Positions 34,288 to 47,700 of a stretch of 64,000 nt of DNA are shown here, piece after piece. Positions within the stretch are counted from its first letter, which is position 1. Each line of letters begins with the position of its first letter. Position numbers and translations under genes: made by a program. This DNA is from Diphasiastrum complanatum (Eukaryota > Streptophyta > Lycopodiopsida > Lycopodiales > Lycopodiaceae), in the NCBI GenBank assembly GCA_029204225.1, contig CM055107.1, forward strand, positions 27,514,572 to 27,578,571, written 5' to 3'. The notes beneath the pieces were generated by a model. That model saw only the letters and a list, made by a program, of their open reading frames with translations. It was not told the origin of the DNA and did not search any database.

Positions 34288-35003
34288 TGTCACCGCTTAT
34301 CAGCAATCAATTTCTGAGAAGAAACTAGATGAATGCCAACGAACTCCACCCAATTGGTAGTCACATTTGACGACCTAAATACTTAGTATAAATCAGCTGT
34401 TCATACATTTCACAATAACAACAGAAGTCCTATAGACATCGTGATCGTGAAAGAGTGGAGTGTTCTTACACAATGCTTCCTATGCTCTCATCAAGCAAAT
34501 CGTTCACGATCAAAAGTATTGTAGTTAGCTCTCTATCAAGATTTCAAGCTTGAACTATCTTGAGCATTCTAGCTCAATCTTTTAGAGATTATTTTAGAGT
34601 TGCTATTGCGCTAATGCTTATCAGCAGAGTCGCTTATTATCAGACTTATTCTTAGTTAATCAGAAATAGTTTAGAGTGCACGGTTTCTATTCGCTATTGT
34701 TTTGCGCTCATTAGCATCTGATCTTGTTTTTCAGAATCAATACTATCTTCTTATTGCATTCAATATGTGTCAGAATGCATGCATCTCTGTAATGTTTTGT
34801 AACTGACATAAATTGTATGAGAATTCAATACTTTATGTTTGGCTACGTAATCACTTAGTATCTAGCGATTTCAAAGTTAGTTGCTAAAGATTGAACGTGA
34901 TTCCCATCACTACAGTTTTGTTCAATATTGATAGGCGTAGTCATGCATTGGAAGTAGAAAAAGTTTGTGTTTCCGCTATACACTTTATATCCTATTTCCG
35001 ACA
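34288..35003 (+). mobile_element. Probable LTR followed by tRNA-iMet primer site
   Basis: The right end, ...TCCGACA at 35003, is followed at once by TGGTATCAGAGC (35004-35015), an initiator-Met primer site. The left end is proposed at TGTCACCG (34288), because TGTC and the terminal GACA form an inverted repeat, giving a 716-bp LTR. Class is unclear; copia is plausible. The internal region is lost soon after the primer site. Confidence 0.5.
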
Positions 35004-35015
35004 TGGTATCAGAGC

Positions 35016-36255
35016 ATACCTACATGGTGCAATACAGTTTCTCATATTCCACATACATTTTTAGCTACAACTCTAGATGCGTGTCAATGGTCGGTCTCGT
35101 AGAATAGAAACTATGATCTTGGAATGTTGGATAATAGATGCAACATCTTTTCATTGGGTATATGAATGTGTGCAGCACCCAAAGGAGGCATGACATGTTG
35201 CTTCACTCATTCTCATCTGTGTTTTCATCATCTCAGCCTCACTCGTCTCGTTGGCCTCATGAGCTATTAAACTTGGTGTGTGAAGCGACTTAGTGCACTT
35301 AACATGCTTATGTCCACATGGTTGTTGAATGGATGCAACATCTATACTTTGGCTTCCAAATATAAGATCATTGCTTGTTGGGTCCGTGGAGTGCGAGTTT
35401 CTCTTTGCAACAATGTTGCTATATACAAGAAAAAGATGTGAAAGTCTTGCAACTTTTTGTGCAACAAGTTAGGTTGTTTGCAACAAATTCCCTCGACAAT
35501 TAAAAGAAAGCAAACATAATAATGAGGTGGAGTAAGCTCTATGTGGTCAAGGTGACACTCTCTCAATCTTTTATACTTTTCCCTTTGACCACTAGTCACA
35601 TACCCGTATCTAAATTCAACTCATTTAACGAATCCCTAAAGGCTTCTTCACATGTGGCCCCACCTAGCGCAACCTTCATGTTAGGCACGAGTTATTGAGT
35701 GGGGCCTTGCCATTCACGTGCATGAAAAAGGTGCCTGACCCAAAAACGAGTCAGGCTTCCTAGGCCAACCCATCCTCTCGAGATTCGGCTTCCACGGGTC
35801 AGTTGCCAGCCTACAAAATTTTGATCTAGCTAAAAACTCATCTCTTTCCAGCAATTGCCATCCCAATTCTAGCACCATCAACACCTCACTCAATCACAAA
35901 AAAAATCAAGCATCATCAATTCCAAAAACGCGTGATCATCACAAGCCAACATGCAAGGATATGTTCTGAGCCTGGGTAGATGGAGTCCCAAGATGTCTTG
36001 TGAGCTTGGGTAGAAGAAACTTCCTATTTTTATTAATAAGAGATGGAAAACCCATTTTAAGTCCAAAGGAATGCATGTAGAAAGTGTAAAGGCCATAAGG
36101 CGGATTGGGCTCACCACAATCCCAAGGATGGGTTGTACATGTCAATAAACCCTAAACCTTGATTCTACCCACTACAAAAATTTCCACTTATAATGGAATA
36201 AATGATATGCCACATGGGCTCTTTACACTTGTTGGAGAAGCCATATGTTCTTCGT

Positions 36256-36258
<3 letters not shown>
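35016..36258. other. Upstream region of NUP88; no gene seen
   Basis: There is no convincing coding frame. The promoter of NUP88 should lie in the last few hundred bases before the TC run at 36259, but I cannot point to a definite TATA box. Confidence 0.4.

Positions 36259-36303
<45 letters not shown>
36259..36303 (+). promoter_or_regulatory. (TC)n tract in the NUP88 leader
   Basis: A pure TC run of about 45 bp ends 67 bp before the NUP88 start codon. In plants, CT/GA runs near transcription starts are common and can bind BASIC PENTACYSTEINE factors (family knowledge). That it acts here is inference. The complementary strand translates to a meaningless Arg-Glu run. Confidence 0.6.
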
Positions 36304-36306
<3 letters not shown>

Positions 36307-36370
36307 ATTTCTGTGTGTGTCTGATCGCCAGAGAGATTTGGGTTGAGACAGGCCTGGCTTTCTTTCGGTG

Positions 36371-36640
36371 ATGGCGGCCAAGTACAGCAGATTAGAAGAT
36401 GTTTCCATGTTCAAGGACACCGCTCTCGATGCTTCGGATCTCTGTACTGACACGAATGGCAGCAAAAATGCAGCTCCCTCTTCTTTGCCGCTGAACCTGA
36501 TCAGCTATGACGGTGTGGGACGCCTCTTTGTTTGGAACTCCAAACAGAAATTGCTACATTATGTTGATGTGTACCATTCCAGCAGCTTGGATGTTTCCAC
36601 CTCGGAGCCAGCTTACCTTGCTGCGACTCAACAGTTTAAG
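36371..36640 (+). CDS. NUP88: NUP88 exon 1 (coding part)
   Basis: The ATG at 36371 follows the TC-rich leader, and the exon gives 90 codons starting [16 protein letters not shown]. It contains [19 protein letters not shown], the first propeller strand region, and ends ...QQFK before the donor GTTCGG at 36641, which is not the best consensus. An in-frame GTG just upstream is not a plausible start in a plant. Phase at the end is 0. Confidence 0.9.
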
Positions 36641-39600
36641 GTTCGGTCAATTTTGATTTAAGCTCTAGGAGTCTACACATATTCGTTGGATTGCCGTATT
36701 CTAATACCAGTAAAGCAGCAGGAACTCTTTTTGCAATGTTTTATTTTGGGTTGGTTGGCTTTGGTTGAGTTGAACTCAAGGCAGGTATATGTCTGCAGTT
36801 GGCAAGTTTTTGTGAGCAAGTATTTGTGAATATTTTGCTAACAAGTTTGTCTAGCCTCAAGCAGTGAGAGTGGCGAGTGATACTCATCATTATTATACCT
36901 CATTAGAAGAAATAGATAAAATGTTTAGGAGGTATCTTTACTACATCAATGATCTCCTACCGAGTGCTTTATGGAGGGACTTACCCATGAACAAAATCAT
37001 GTTAGCAGATGTACTTCTTTTCATTATACATGTAAGAATGATTAGCTATTTAAGTATTTGTATTGGTCACTACGAATTTTGGGAGTTTTGATTAGATGCA
37101 TGAGCATAAATCTGGTTTTCAGATGCACATCATCCCATCTTCATTTAAGTCACACAATGCTTTGCATCTTCTATATGAGTGCTCTAAGCACATATCGTGC
37201 AAGTTGTGACTTAATATGAGTTGGATGTAATTAGGGCATATTGATACTTTAATATACTCAGGACATCATTATTTAGCCATTTGTTAGTAGCTGGCTGATA
37301 TTTAGTGGCTTATTTACGCCCAAGTCCATTGTTGGTGCACCACCAGACCCTAACTTCCTTAGCATTTGACAAGTAATGGATGTGGTTCCTTGAGTTCTTT
37401 GCAGGAGACGTATGTAGATGGGGTTAGCCATTCATCTTATGCTCAACTGTTTGTTGAATGTACAATAGACCTAGCTGGAGATTGTTATAGATGGTCAATA
37501 TCTTGTCCACTGTTGCTTATGCGATGCTCTGTGTGATGTGTTGCCTTTAACTTGGCATTCTAGCACTTTCCAAAGCTTGGAGCCTTGGACATAGTGGATG
37601 ACGTCATTTGAAGATGTCACAAATGCTTATGTAGTGGGCACTTAGATGAAGAGTTTTTTGGGAAAAGCCCTAGTTAGTTTTTAACTTTCAATTCAAATTT
37701 TTTTACGATGTGCTAGGTTCATTGGCACCTTTTCATCAAATAGGTGACGGGGATACCAAAGTTTGGCAAATTGGTCTTTACAAGTCTGGGTGTGGAAAAA
37801 TTGACAAATTGTCAATTTATAAAGACCTTGTCATTTTGTACGTTTATGTGAAATTCTAGGAGATCTTTATATTATTGTATTTCCTACACCTAATGTACTA
37901 TAGAACTTCTCAGTTGAGTGCTTAGATGCTAAGATACCAAGATTCTACCTTCAAGGCAAATTTATTGCTTCACAATTTTCATGTGTCATCAATTTTAACC
38001 ACTTGCTCTAGCACCACATGTTCTTCATATCTTTTATTAGTTTTATGTCACTTCACATGCTTTTGCCAGTTTTGACAATGAGGATTAACAACAAGAGGTC
38101 ACTTGGATGACTTCTCTAGAGTACAAGCATATTTCATTCTTGCACTCTATAGATCTCTTGACACAATATGTGTAGCAGATAGTACAACAATAGTAGTAGC
38201 TTATGCAACAACAACAACAATATGTCTCTTGCATTCACTCATGGGTACGATACTTCTTCTATTGATTGGCATTCTGCTTGAATTGCTACTATGAGTAATC
38301 ACCTTTGATGTAGATCTTGGAAGTAATAAGACATATATACTTTTTGTTGTAAGATAAGCTTCCACTCATAGTTTGTTCAGGCTTCTCTTCTCTGATGGCG
38401 ATAAGTTAGGAAATTGGTTATGTAAACTTTAAGGCATAGCCTTACTTGAATAAAAAGTTTTTTTTCTTTAGATCCATCTAAGATTTTATGAATGTTAGGG
38501 GATCAAGAGGGGAGATGAGGCCGTTTTTTGTCCAAACATGGAGGTCTCTCATATGAAACAAAGTTTTGTTGAGAGTTTCGAAAAAAAGGGGAAGTTTGTA
38601 GTTTGAGGAGTAGTTTGAGAGGATGTAGTCTTCGGTAGATAACATCAATGGAGATTGCCAAATTTTGGAAAAGGAGGAGGAAAATAAACTAAGGTTGGAT
38701 GGGGAGGAGTCCTGTGGAGGAGAAGGGTTAGAGACAAAGTAGCTAGCTAGGTTGAGGAGCCCGAGATCTCCCAATTTGGTGGGGATTGAGCATATGTCTT
38801 GGTTCAGGAGGCTGGGGATAGAGTTTCAAAGATTTTTTTTTTGAAAATAGTAGCCACGGTGTTATATTATGAAATGGTAGGGACTAGATGAAGAGTGTTA
38901 GAATTGTAAATACAATTTGGTCATTTGGTCATGGACTAGAATAGCTAGATTTTGATCAAATGATTTAGTTGGTCACTTGGCCAACACTTGTACATTTTAG
39001 CCATCACGTGGTCATTGATTTTGATATACTTATCATCCCAAATCTAGGCTATCCACTTGTAGATGGGATTGCCCAAATACCAATTTAGTGAGTAGTTAGA
39101 AAATAGGCTTGGAAGGATGCCCATCAATATGATTCTCAATATTTATGACAATACCCTCGTGTTCAAAAAGACTCTCAAAAGCAAACTCAACATTGGATAA
39201 CACAAGTAGGTGAAGCACATGTAAAAAGACATGTCACTCAGAGATAGACGAATGAGAACGGACATATGTATGCCACTTAAAACAAGTAAGACCACCTAAT
39301 AAGAATATTGCATTAACAATTTTCTGAAATTTAGTACAATGGGGGCGATAATTGGCGAAGTAATATTGAAGACATGTTGATTACATCTTGAACACAAGCT
39401 AAGAAGCGTCATTACCATGATAAACATAGAAGAAAGATAAGGGACAACACTTAGTGAAGTGACAAAAGAGGGAAACATAGGTACAATGTTTAACTTTTAA
39501 CAACACACATGACACTGAAAACACGGGGTCTTTTTGTCAAATGGGCACAAAAAGGACAAAAAAGAATAACAGGCAAAACACAAAATGACAAAGGAAAAAA

Positions 39601-41715
39601 TAAAAAATAAAGAAATAAAACAAATAGAAACAATAAAAACAATCAAAACAAACATGCAATGCGGATGAAGCACAAACCCTAAGGGAGAGGACACTAGTTG
39701 TCACCTCAATGTAGGCGCTAGTAAACACTCAAACACCAATGGGAAAATCTGCTTCTGAAATCACTTCAGGCAGCAAGAAAAATTTTGGGACGGACTCCTG
39801 TACAGATGAAAATGCTTCTGAACAGAATTGGTACATATCTATACCTTGGTCTTGGTTTGTAGAATTTAGAAAATTTGCAAATCTGCTTTTGAAAGTCCAC
39901 CGGTTTCCAAAAACAATTTCATATGAACACTTGTACTTTACTGGTACAGCCTTTTGGAGTTACTGTACAATTTGCTATAGCCCTACCATAGTCTGCAACA
40001 CTGCACCAATCTCGCAAACAACACTAGATTTGTTCCAGACCTGCAAAAATAGCACTAGACCTGTCTCAGTAACCTGATCTGATACCATGATAAAATCAAG
40101 CATTATTTGACCTCTCAGGATCTGGATTGAGAATAAACCAGTCTAACTAATGCTATTAATAGAATGATGAAAGTCTAATTACTAGGTAATAGACAAGTAC
40201 ATTTCACTAACATTAATGAATTTACCTAACAATCATTTAATGTAGAACAAAAAAGTACACAATTATCATCCTTCATACTGTCTTGTAGATACGAGTACAA
40301 AAAATAACATTTTATTAATGGTAACAATCATGAAAGTACAATTAGGCAACATAAAAGTACAAAATTCATGACTGCTGAAATTCATATAGGCCCTAGTATT
40401 TATAGGCGTTTTTATTTCCTCACCATCCTCACTACTTTCACCTACCACATGTATCTACCCTACCTGCCACACCTTCCTCACCTATCTAACCACTAGTCAA
40501 CACCTACTAGTCAACATAAACAAAATGATGGACTAGCTCGATGTAGATGTTGTAGCTTGAAGTAGGCCCTGAGAATAGGTCGATGTAGGCCATACTAGTT
40601 TTAAAAATAATAGGGGTCTAATTTTAACTTTTGGCCTTTACATTGAGTTTCTAGATTTTAATTGACATTTGGACAATAATGATAGGGCACGTAGTCTTTA
40701 TTGACATAAACTAGATGTATTATAACTTTCTTGTAATCTGGTTGGTGATTGCTTGGAGATTGAGAGTTCTTTGAAGGAGGACCTATGCAAACCCATCTTT
40801 TGTAGGAGAAGTTGCTATTCATCTTATTTCAACTCATTGCTGATAGCTTTGTGAACTTCATTATGGATTATATTACATGATTTGTTTGTTATTTATTTAC
40901 TAGTTCAGTGCATAATTTTGTAATGATTTGTTCTTAACTTTGTTGGTGTTAGATACCATCTATGAGTCTGCCATAAACAAGTCATGATAGGTGAGAAGTT
41001 TTATTGGATATTGGATGTTGCAGACAATGAAACTAAGTAGGGAAGTCAACTTTCAAGTTCGATGCTTGAAGTTCAATCGAAATGGGCAAGCTTTATTGCT
41101 GGTTGGAGATGGAGCAATGATGATGGTCGAGGTAGTGCCGCAACTTTCAACTTTCACGACATCATCTCCTTCTGAGATATGCAGGTAAACAGATTATTGT
41201 TTTATATGCAACTTTGAAAAGTGCTCCATATTGGAGATAGAGCACTAAAACTTGCTGACTTCTTATTATCAAGGCATATGACCAAGCCATTCTATCTATT
41301 TTCATTTTATTCTTGAAAGAATGCACACATTAAGTTTCCATCTTGTAGCAATATTTTTAAAGTCTTTATTTATAATTTTTATAATATTAATAATATGTTG
41401 TAGCATTTTTGAAGCGCGCTGAATCATTCATTTCCATTTTTAGCAATGTTGGATATCAGTTTTCTATCCCTAGTCCGCATAAGATATCAAGGAGCATAAA
41501 GTCATTGGTTGGTCCCAAAAGCCCTTGCGAATCTTGTAGTGGAGAGGACATAAGAAGATAAAATGCTCCTCTGTATTTGTCAGCAAATCAAGAAGTCTCT
41601 TGCTTTTAGAGTGTTCATAGGCTACTAGTTTCTTACGATATTTTAGTGTCTTTTTTGCAGATTCTTCAAAAGAGGGGATGATGTATGGTAGGCTTGCAAC
41701 ACAAGATGTAGATTG

Positions 41716-41795
<80 letters not shown>

Positions 41796-44700
41796 ACTTT
41801 ATTAATGTCTTGTAAGAATGGGAGCGTATGAAACATCTCTGAAACAGTAAGAAAGAAACATCTACTATAACTGAAATAAATGCGGTAAGATATGTAGGAG
41901 CATAGATGCAATTGGATGTGTAGAATAAAGGATAACACTATCATCATGTCCTACTGATGCTGATGCTATAAAAAGACGTGATGCGAGCTGCAGCATGGGG
42001 GAACTCTGATAAATCTTTGTGAACAGGTATGTCGTCCTCATCATCATCATCATCATGCTTTGGGTCACGTCGTGGTCTTCTCCTAGAGAAGAAAGAGGTA
42101 ATCAAAGGCTGAGAAATAATATGCTGAGATGTCTGACATAGATCTCGCCGCAGTAGGAACATCTCTCGTAACATAAGTGCAACACAACGGGGATCCTCAT
42201 ATGCTATGAGCGACCGTAGTGTGGTGGGCATGTCGCGAAACAAATAGTAGTACCCTGATCTCATAATAGCCTGATCTCATAATAGACAGGGCATCCAAAG
42301 ATAAAATGCTCCTCAGACTCTACCTCTCCCAAAGAGCATAACTGGCAAATCCGCTCCTGTCTAGGAATATCATGGAACCTCCCAGTTTCAATAGCTAGCC
42401 GATGCGATGACACACGGAGCTGGCCCAATGGAAATTTGAGGCTGTGTGACAAACTTGAATCCAAATAAGGTGGCAAGATCGGGAACCTTGCTATGTCTAG
42501 CTCAATGAAAGGAGTCCGCTAGAAGTCGGGCTTAACCCCTAGGTGTCGTCTCCAAGTACGATCAAGATATGCTCGATATAAAAAGCATTTGATATAATGG
42601 TGAGTACCCGAGGGAAGCTCTGTAATGGAGATACCAAATGACTCAAGGAGGAGGTGAGATGCGTGAGAAAACCATGACAATCTATAGCTTTGATCATGAA
42701 GACAATGTGAGGAAGCAAGTGCTATTTGCGTATATCTCCTATCTGCATCTAGAAGTGCCTGGACTCTCTGAATATATGTAATAAGCTGGAAAACTGCATA
42801 GGTGGAACATCAAACTTGATAAGGAGGATCTCGTGCGGAACAGAAGGCTTTGCCCGAATCATACGAGCTAACATGGTGGTCTGTAATTTCGAGATAGTGG
42901 CTTTGAGAGAGCTTTATTAAAGTCTTTTCCATGCCAAAAGGCATATGAGACTAGTAAATATACATGTCAAGTGTGTGGTATCAGTGGGAGCGTACGAAAC
43001 ATCTCCGAAATCGTAGCGATGTTTCGGAGATGTTTCGTATCTATTGATTCTGATCACTACGATTTAGATAGTCTGGTGAGAGAGTACTGTAGTCTGGTGA
43101 TAATCGGGCTTAAGCCCTAGTTGGCGTCGCCATGTACGATCAAGATATGCCCTATATGAAAAGCATCCGATATACTGATGAGTACCCGAAGGAAGATCTG
43201 TAACAGAGATAGCAAGTGACTCAAGGTGGAGGTGGGATACATGAGAAAACCATGATAGCCTGTAGCCCTGATCATGAAGATAATGTGAAGAAGAAATTGC
43301 TATCTGTGTATATCTTCCCTCTACACCTGGAAGTGCCTGAACTCTCTAAATATATGTGATAAGCTAGAAAGATGCATCTATATGTGTAGGTGGAACAACA
43401 AACTTGGCAAGGAGGATCTCATGTGGAACAGAGGGCTTCGCCCGAACCATACGAGCTGACATGGTAGTCGACAATCTCGAGATACTGGCCCAGTGTGAGG
43501 AGGAAAGACCGGTACATCATGTCTCTGTTGCATATAAGGCTGTGGGGGTGACAATGGTATCAAAAAGTCTACACCAATTGAGCATCTCGAATGGACTTTC
43601 GGAAGCAAAACCTCTCTAGTTGAACAAGGGAAGCATGCCCCTTTCCAAGTCGAGCGGTAGCTGCCTATTGCATATTGAATGTAGTGTTGGAAACGATGAA
43701 GCGGGAGAGAGAGAGAAATATAGTGCGGAACAACCATGTGAGTCTATGTTGCCACGTGTGTAGGCTACCCTAGATATCTCAAGTGTGATAACACTAAAAG
43801 GAGCATATAAATATTTGTCTCCAAGAAACAAACTACTACTAGATAAGAAAGACTAGTAGATAGATCTCTACTCTACTCTACTCTCATAGTAAGTAAATAT
43901 AGAGGTGATACAATCAGTGTAGATGTCCATGCTGAGAAGAAGTGTATAGATCTGCAAAACTCTCTCAACTAAGACGGCTAAAAAAGGATGTGATATGTGT
44001 GCTCGATGAAAACTAGAGGATCTGGTATAGTAGCGATCCGCTAATGATGACTATGTTTCATACTTCGGTGCTGACTAGGACGACGTCTCCTAACAAAAAC
44101 TCTCCCTCCGGAAGTTTGTGGGGTACTGTAGACTGACGCTGATCGCAGTGTCGATCTCTCATAGGGATAAAAATAATCTCATTATCGGTCTCTGAATCCG
44201 CCCAAGCTCTCCTCTTGGAGAAAAAAAGCTGTAATTTGAGTTTGTGTATCATGAATATCTGGCTGAGCAAAGACTCTCTGAATCAAGGACATCTCGTGTA
44301 CACAAGGGCCACACACCGAGGATCCTCATAGGCAATGAGAGGATGCAAAGTAGTAGGTGAGTCTCTAAATAAGCAGTGATATCGACCACGTATCTCATAA
44401 TAAGCAGGACATTTGAAGATGAAATGCCCCCAGTCTCCACCTCTCTTAGTGAACATATCTGGCATATCCTGTCATCTCATGGGGTACCCTGGAAACGTCC
44501 ATTCTCAACCTCAAGCTGATGTGAAGATACTCTGAATTGTCCTAGTGTAAATCTCAAACAATGTGATAACCCAAAGTCTAAGTAATGCTGCTGGACTAGA
44601 AGCCCGATTCATCAAGCTCCTAAGAAGTGAGTCCGATAGAAGTCGGGTTTAACACCGAACTGTCCCTGCCAGGTATGTCGAAGATAAGGCCAATAGATGT

Positions 44701-47700
44701 ATTGTTTGATATAGTCATGAGTGCCCATTGCCTGCCGCGGGAGGTTGGAGATGGTGATACCACGTGAACTCAAGAGACGAGTAGCCTGTGAATACCAAGA
44801 TGTTACGAGCACGTAACCAGTGCCAAACCCTAGAGAACACAGGAGGTCAGATACCACAGTTAGGGGCGTGTCCAGCGTACACGTCCAACAGGGCAAGATA
44901 GTGTGAGTAGTGTGCCCCGACACGGTCCATAGCCATGGCGGGCCTAACACAGCATAGGGACCCTGTCAGTAGGATAGGGCCCCACATTGGGTCCCGACGT
45001 GCAGTCGGCCACGTCAGTGCCACGTGGCCGACACTCGGCAGTATGCATGCTACCAGTCCTCACACTGGGCTAGGAGGGGCTTACTCCATATCAGGGAGTA
45101 GGCAAGGTTGGGTGGATCAGTTAGTGTTTGCCCTACTGTGGTGTTGAGACGTCTAACACTAGTATCAGAGCCATCTCCATCTTTGGGAGTTTAGTTTTTC
45201 AACAAGGGAGAAAGTAGTAGAGTGTACAGAATCTCTTTTCAACTTTCAAGAATCAGTAGTACAGATCCATCGCTGTAGGATCAGGCATCTATCCTTGTTT
45301 CAAATAGCCAGTTCTTGAAATCTGAGCAGTTTTGGGATAGAATTTAGTGTGCAGGGTCAGCGCTGGACAGGTAGCTATGTTTTGGAAATTCCATCGCTGT
45401 TTTTGAGAAGATCTTGAGGCGGATTAACCAAAATACTCCAGGCAGACCAGCGAGGCCTCCTCCTCAATCTTTTTCCAGATCAGCGAGGGTCTATCATCAA
45501 AAGTTTCACAAGTTGTGTTACTCTTTGTGCCTCAAATTCTGCTGTGTTTTCCAGATCAGAAACAACAGTTAGATCAAAGAGCAGTCAGCGAGCAGTGTCC
45601 TTTGCAAATTTCAGAATCTCAGATTGAAGGTGGGCTCCAAGCTCAGTTTTTTTTTGGAGGAACAGATCTGCTAGCCTGACAGTGAGGGGGTGCACCTGGA
45701 TCGCACAGACATTGTTCTCGGGAGAGATTGGCTCTACAGCTTAGGACCTTCCCTCCACAGAAATTATCAGGAGAACACCCTGAGCTTTCAGCATAAAGGC
45801 CGAGAGATCCAGTTGCAGGGGGAGCATGATGTTCCCAACAGTCCTATGGTCTGCAGTTCAGACATCTGTCAGTTAATCGGAGATAACGACCATCAGGTAT
45901 TCTTATGTGACTTTCAATTTATTCCAAAAGTTTCTATTTCTAGTTCTTTACAGCATAAAGTAAGTAAATTAGAAACTTTATTGTCTAAATTTAAAGATGT
46001 TTTTCCTAAAGATTTACCACATGGTTTACCACCTAGCAGAGATGTAGATCATGTAATAAACCTAGTACCAGGTACAACACCTGTTTCTAAACCTCCGTAT
46101 TGGGTCAGCCGAACAAAGGATGAAGAATTAACTAGGCAGTTAATAGATTATCTTGGGAAAGGCCAAATTTAGACCAGTAGTTCACCATGGGCATCACCAG
46201 TCCTTTTGGTGAAAAAGAAAGAGGGGTCTATGCGTCTTTGCGTAGATTACAGAGCCCTCACTAAGGTCACAATAAAGAATAAGTATCCAACGCTTCGGGC
46301 AGACGAGTTGTTTGACCAACTCGACGGGGCTAGGTTTTTTAGTAAAATTGATCTTAGATCGGGATATCATCAGGTAATATAAAAACGGAAGACGTTCCGA
46401 AAACAGCTTTTAGGACTCGTCACGGTCATTATGAGTTTAAGGTGATGCCCTTTGGGCTCACAAATGCTCCAGCTACCTTTATGACCTTGATGAACAGTGT
46501 CCTCAGACCATACTTGGGTAAGTTTGTGGTCGTATTTTTTAGATGACATCCTCGTCTACAGTAAAACGAGGAAGGAGCATCTTAAACGCCTCAAAAAGGT
46601 GTTTTGACTTCTTAGAAAGCATAAGTATGAATTCTTCGTTGAAGAAGTAGCTTATTTGGGTCACATTATCTCAGCAGATGGGATTAAGATGGACCCCAGT
46701 AAGGTCAAAGCCATACTCAGTTGGTTGAGACCTAATAATATTTTAGAATTACAGATCTTTCTAGGTTTGGCGAGATATTATAGACGATTTGTCAAGGAAT
46801 ATGCTCAGATAGCAGTTCCCATGACAAATCTTCTTAAGGGGAAGGGAAAGGAGTTCATTTGGGAGTCCGCACAGCAGGAGAGCTTTGAGGCTCTCAAAAC
46901 AGTCTTAGCTACATCACCAGTTCTAAAAGTCGTCGACCCCAATCAGCCATTTGTGGTCGAAACAAATGCTAGCGACTTTGCAGTTGGTGCTGTACTAACT
47001 TAGAATGGTTGTATGGTGCCAACTTTAAGGTCCTGACAGACCATGAAAGTCTCAGATACCTTTGCAATCAGCCTGAGCTCAAAGGTCGGAAAGCTTGTTG
47101 GGCTGAGTTAATGCAAGAGTTTGATATGTCTATCAGATATAGACGGGTGAAATTCAACACAGTAGCAGATGCACTTAGTAGAATGCCCATGAAACGAGCT
47201 GAGTTTTACTCAGATTCGTAGTGATTTACTCGAGTCCTTGAGAGGAAAGTGCCAGCATGATGCATTCTTCTCTATTATCTGGAACTCAGTCCAGAGCAGA
47301 CAGTTACAGACTCCAGAACCAGTTTCCGGGGCTGGTGTGAATTCATCCAAGAATACGGTAGCTTTCATTGAGGATGATGAGCCAGTATACGTCAGATGAC
47401 GTTGAGGATTCTGAGCCTGTATTACCCAAGCAAACCCCAGTGGTTGAGGTCAGTTGACTCAAGGATTCAAATGAAACAATATTCCATTCAGGATGAGTAC
47501 TTGCTCTATAGAGATAGAGTATGTGTCCCCAATTTAGAGGATTGTAGGCAGCAGGTCCTATATGAGTGTCATGAGAGTCCTAGTGCGGGGCACCCAGGCA
47601 TTCGAAAGACCTATGAGCTTCTTCGTAGGCAATTTTTCTGGCCCAAGATGAAAGAGGATGCCAGCATTATGTAACCAGTTGTCAGAAATGTCAGTAAATA

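Larger units (their letters stand above)
36641..41023 (+). other. NUP88 intron 1 (4383 bp)
   Basis: The intron runs from GT at 36641 to AG at 41022-41023. Most of it has no recognisable content. It contains a possible LINE relic on the minus strand (38478-38830) and a possible LTR with primer site (40076-40600). A short open frame at 36864-37091 does not resemble Nup88. Confidence 0.8.

Noticed and set aside
36864-37091. Possible additional NUP88 exon in intron 1
   Set aside because: No similarity to Nup88, and exon 1 joins exon 2 in phase 0 without it.
39739-40077. 112-codon + strand frame in intron 1
   Set aside because: It ends beside a minus-strand primer-site-like sequence and shows no known domain; more likely internal sequence of a decayed element.
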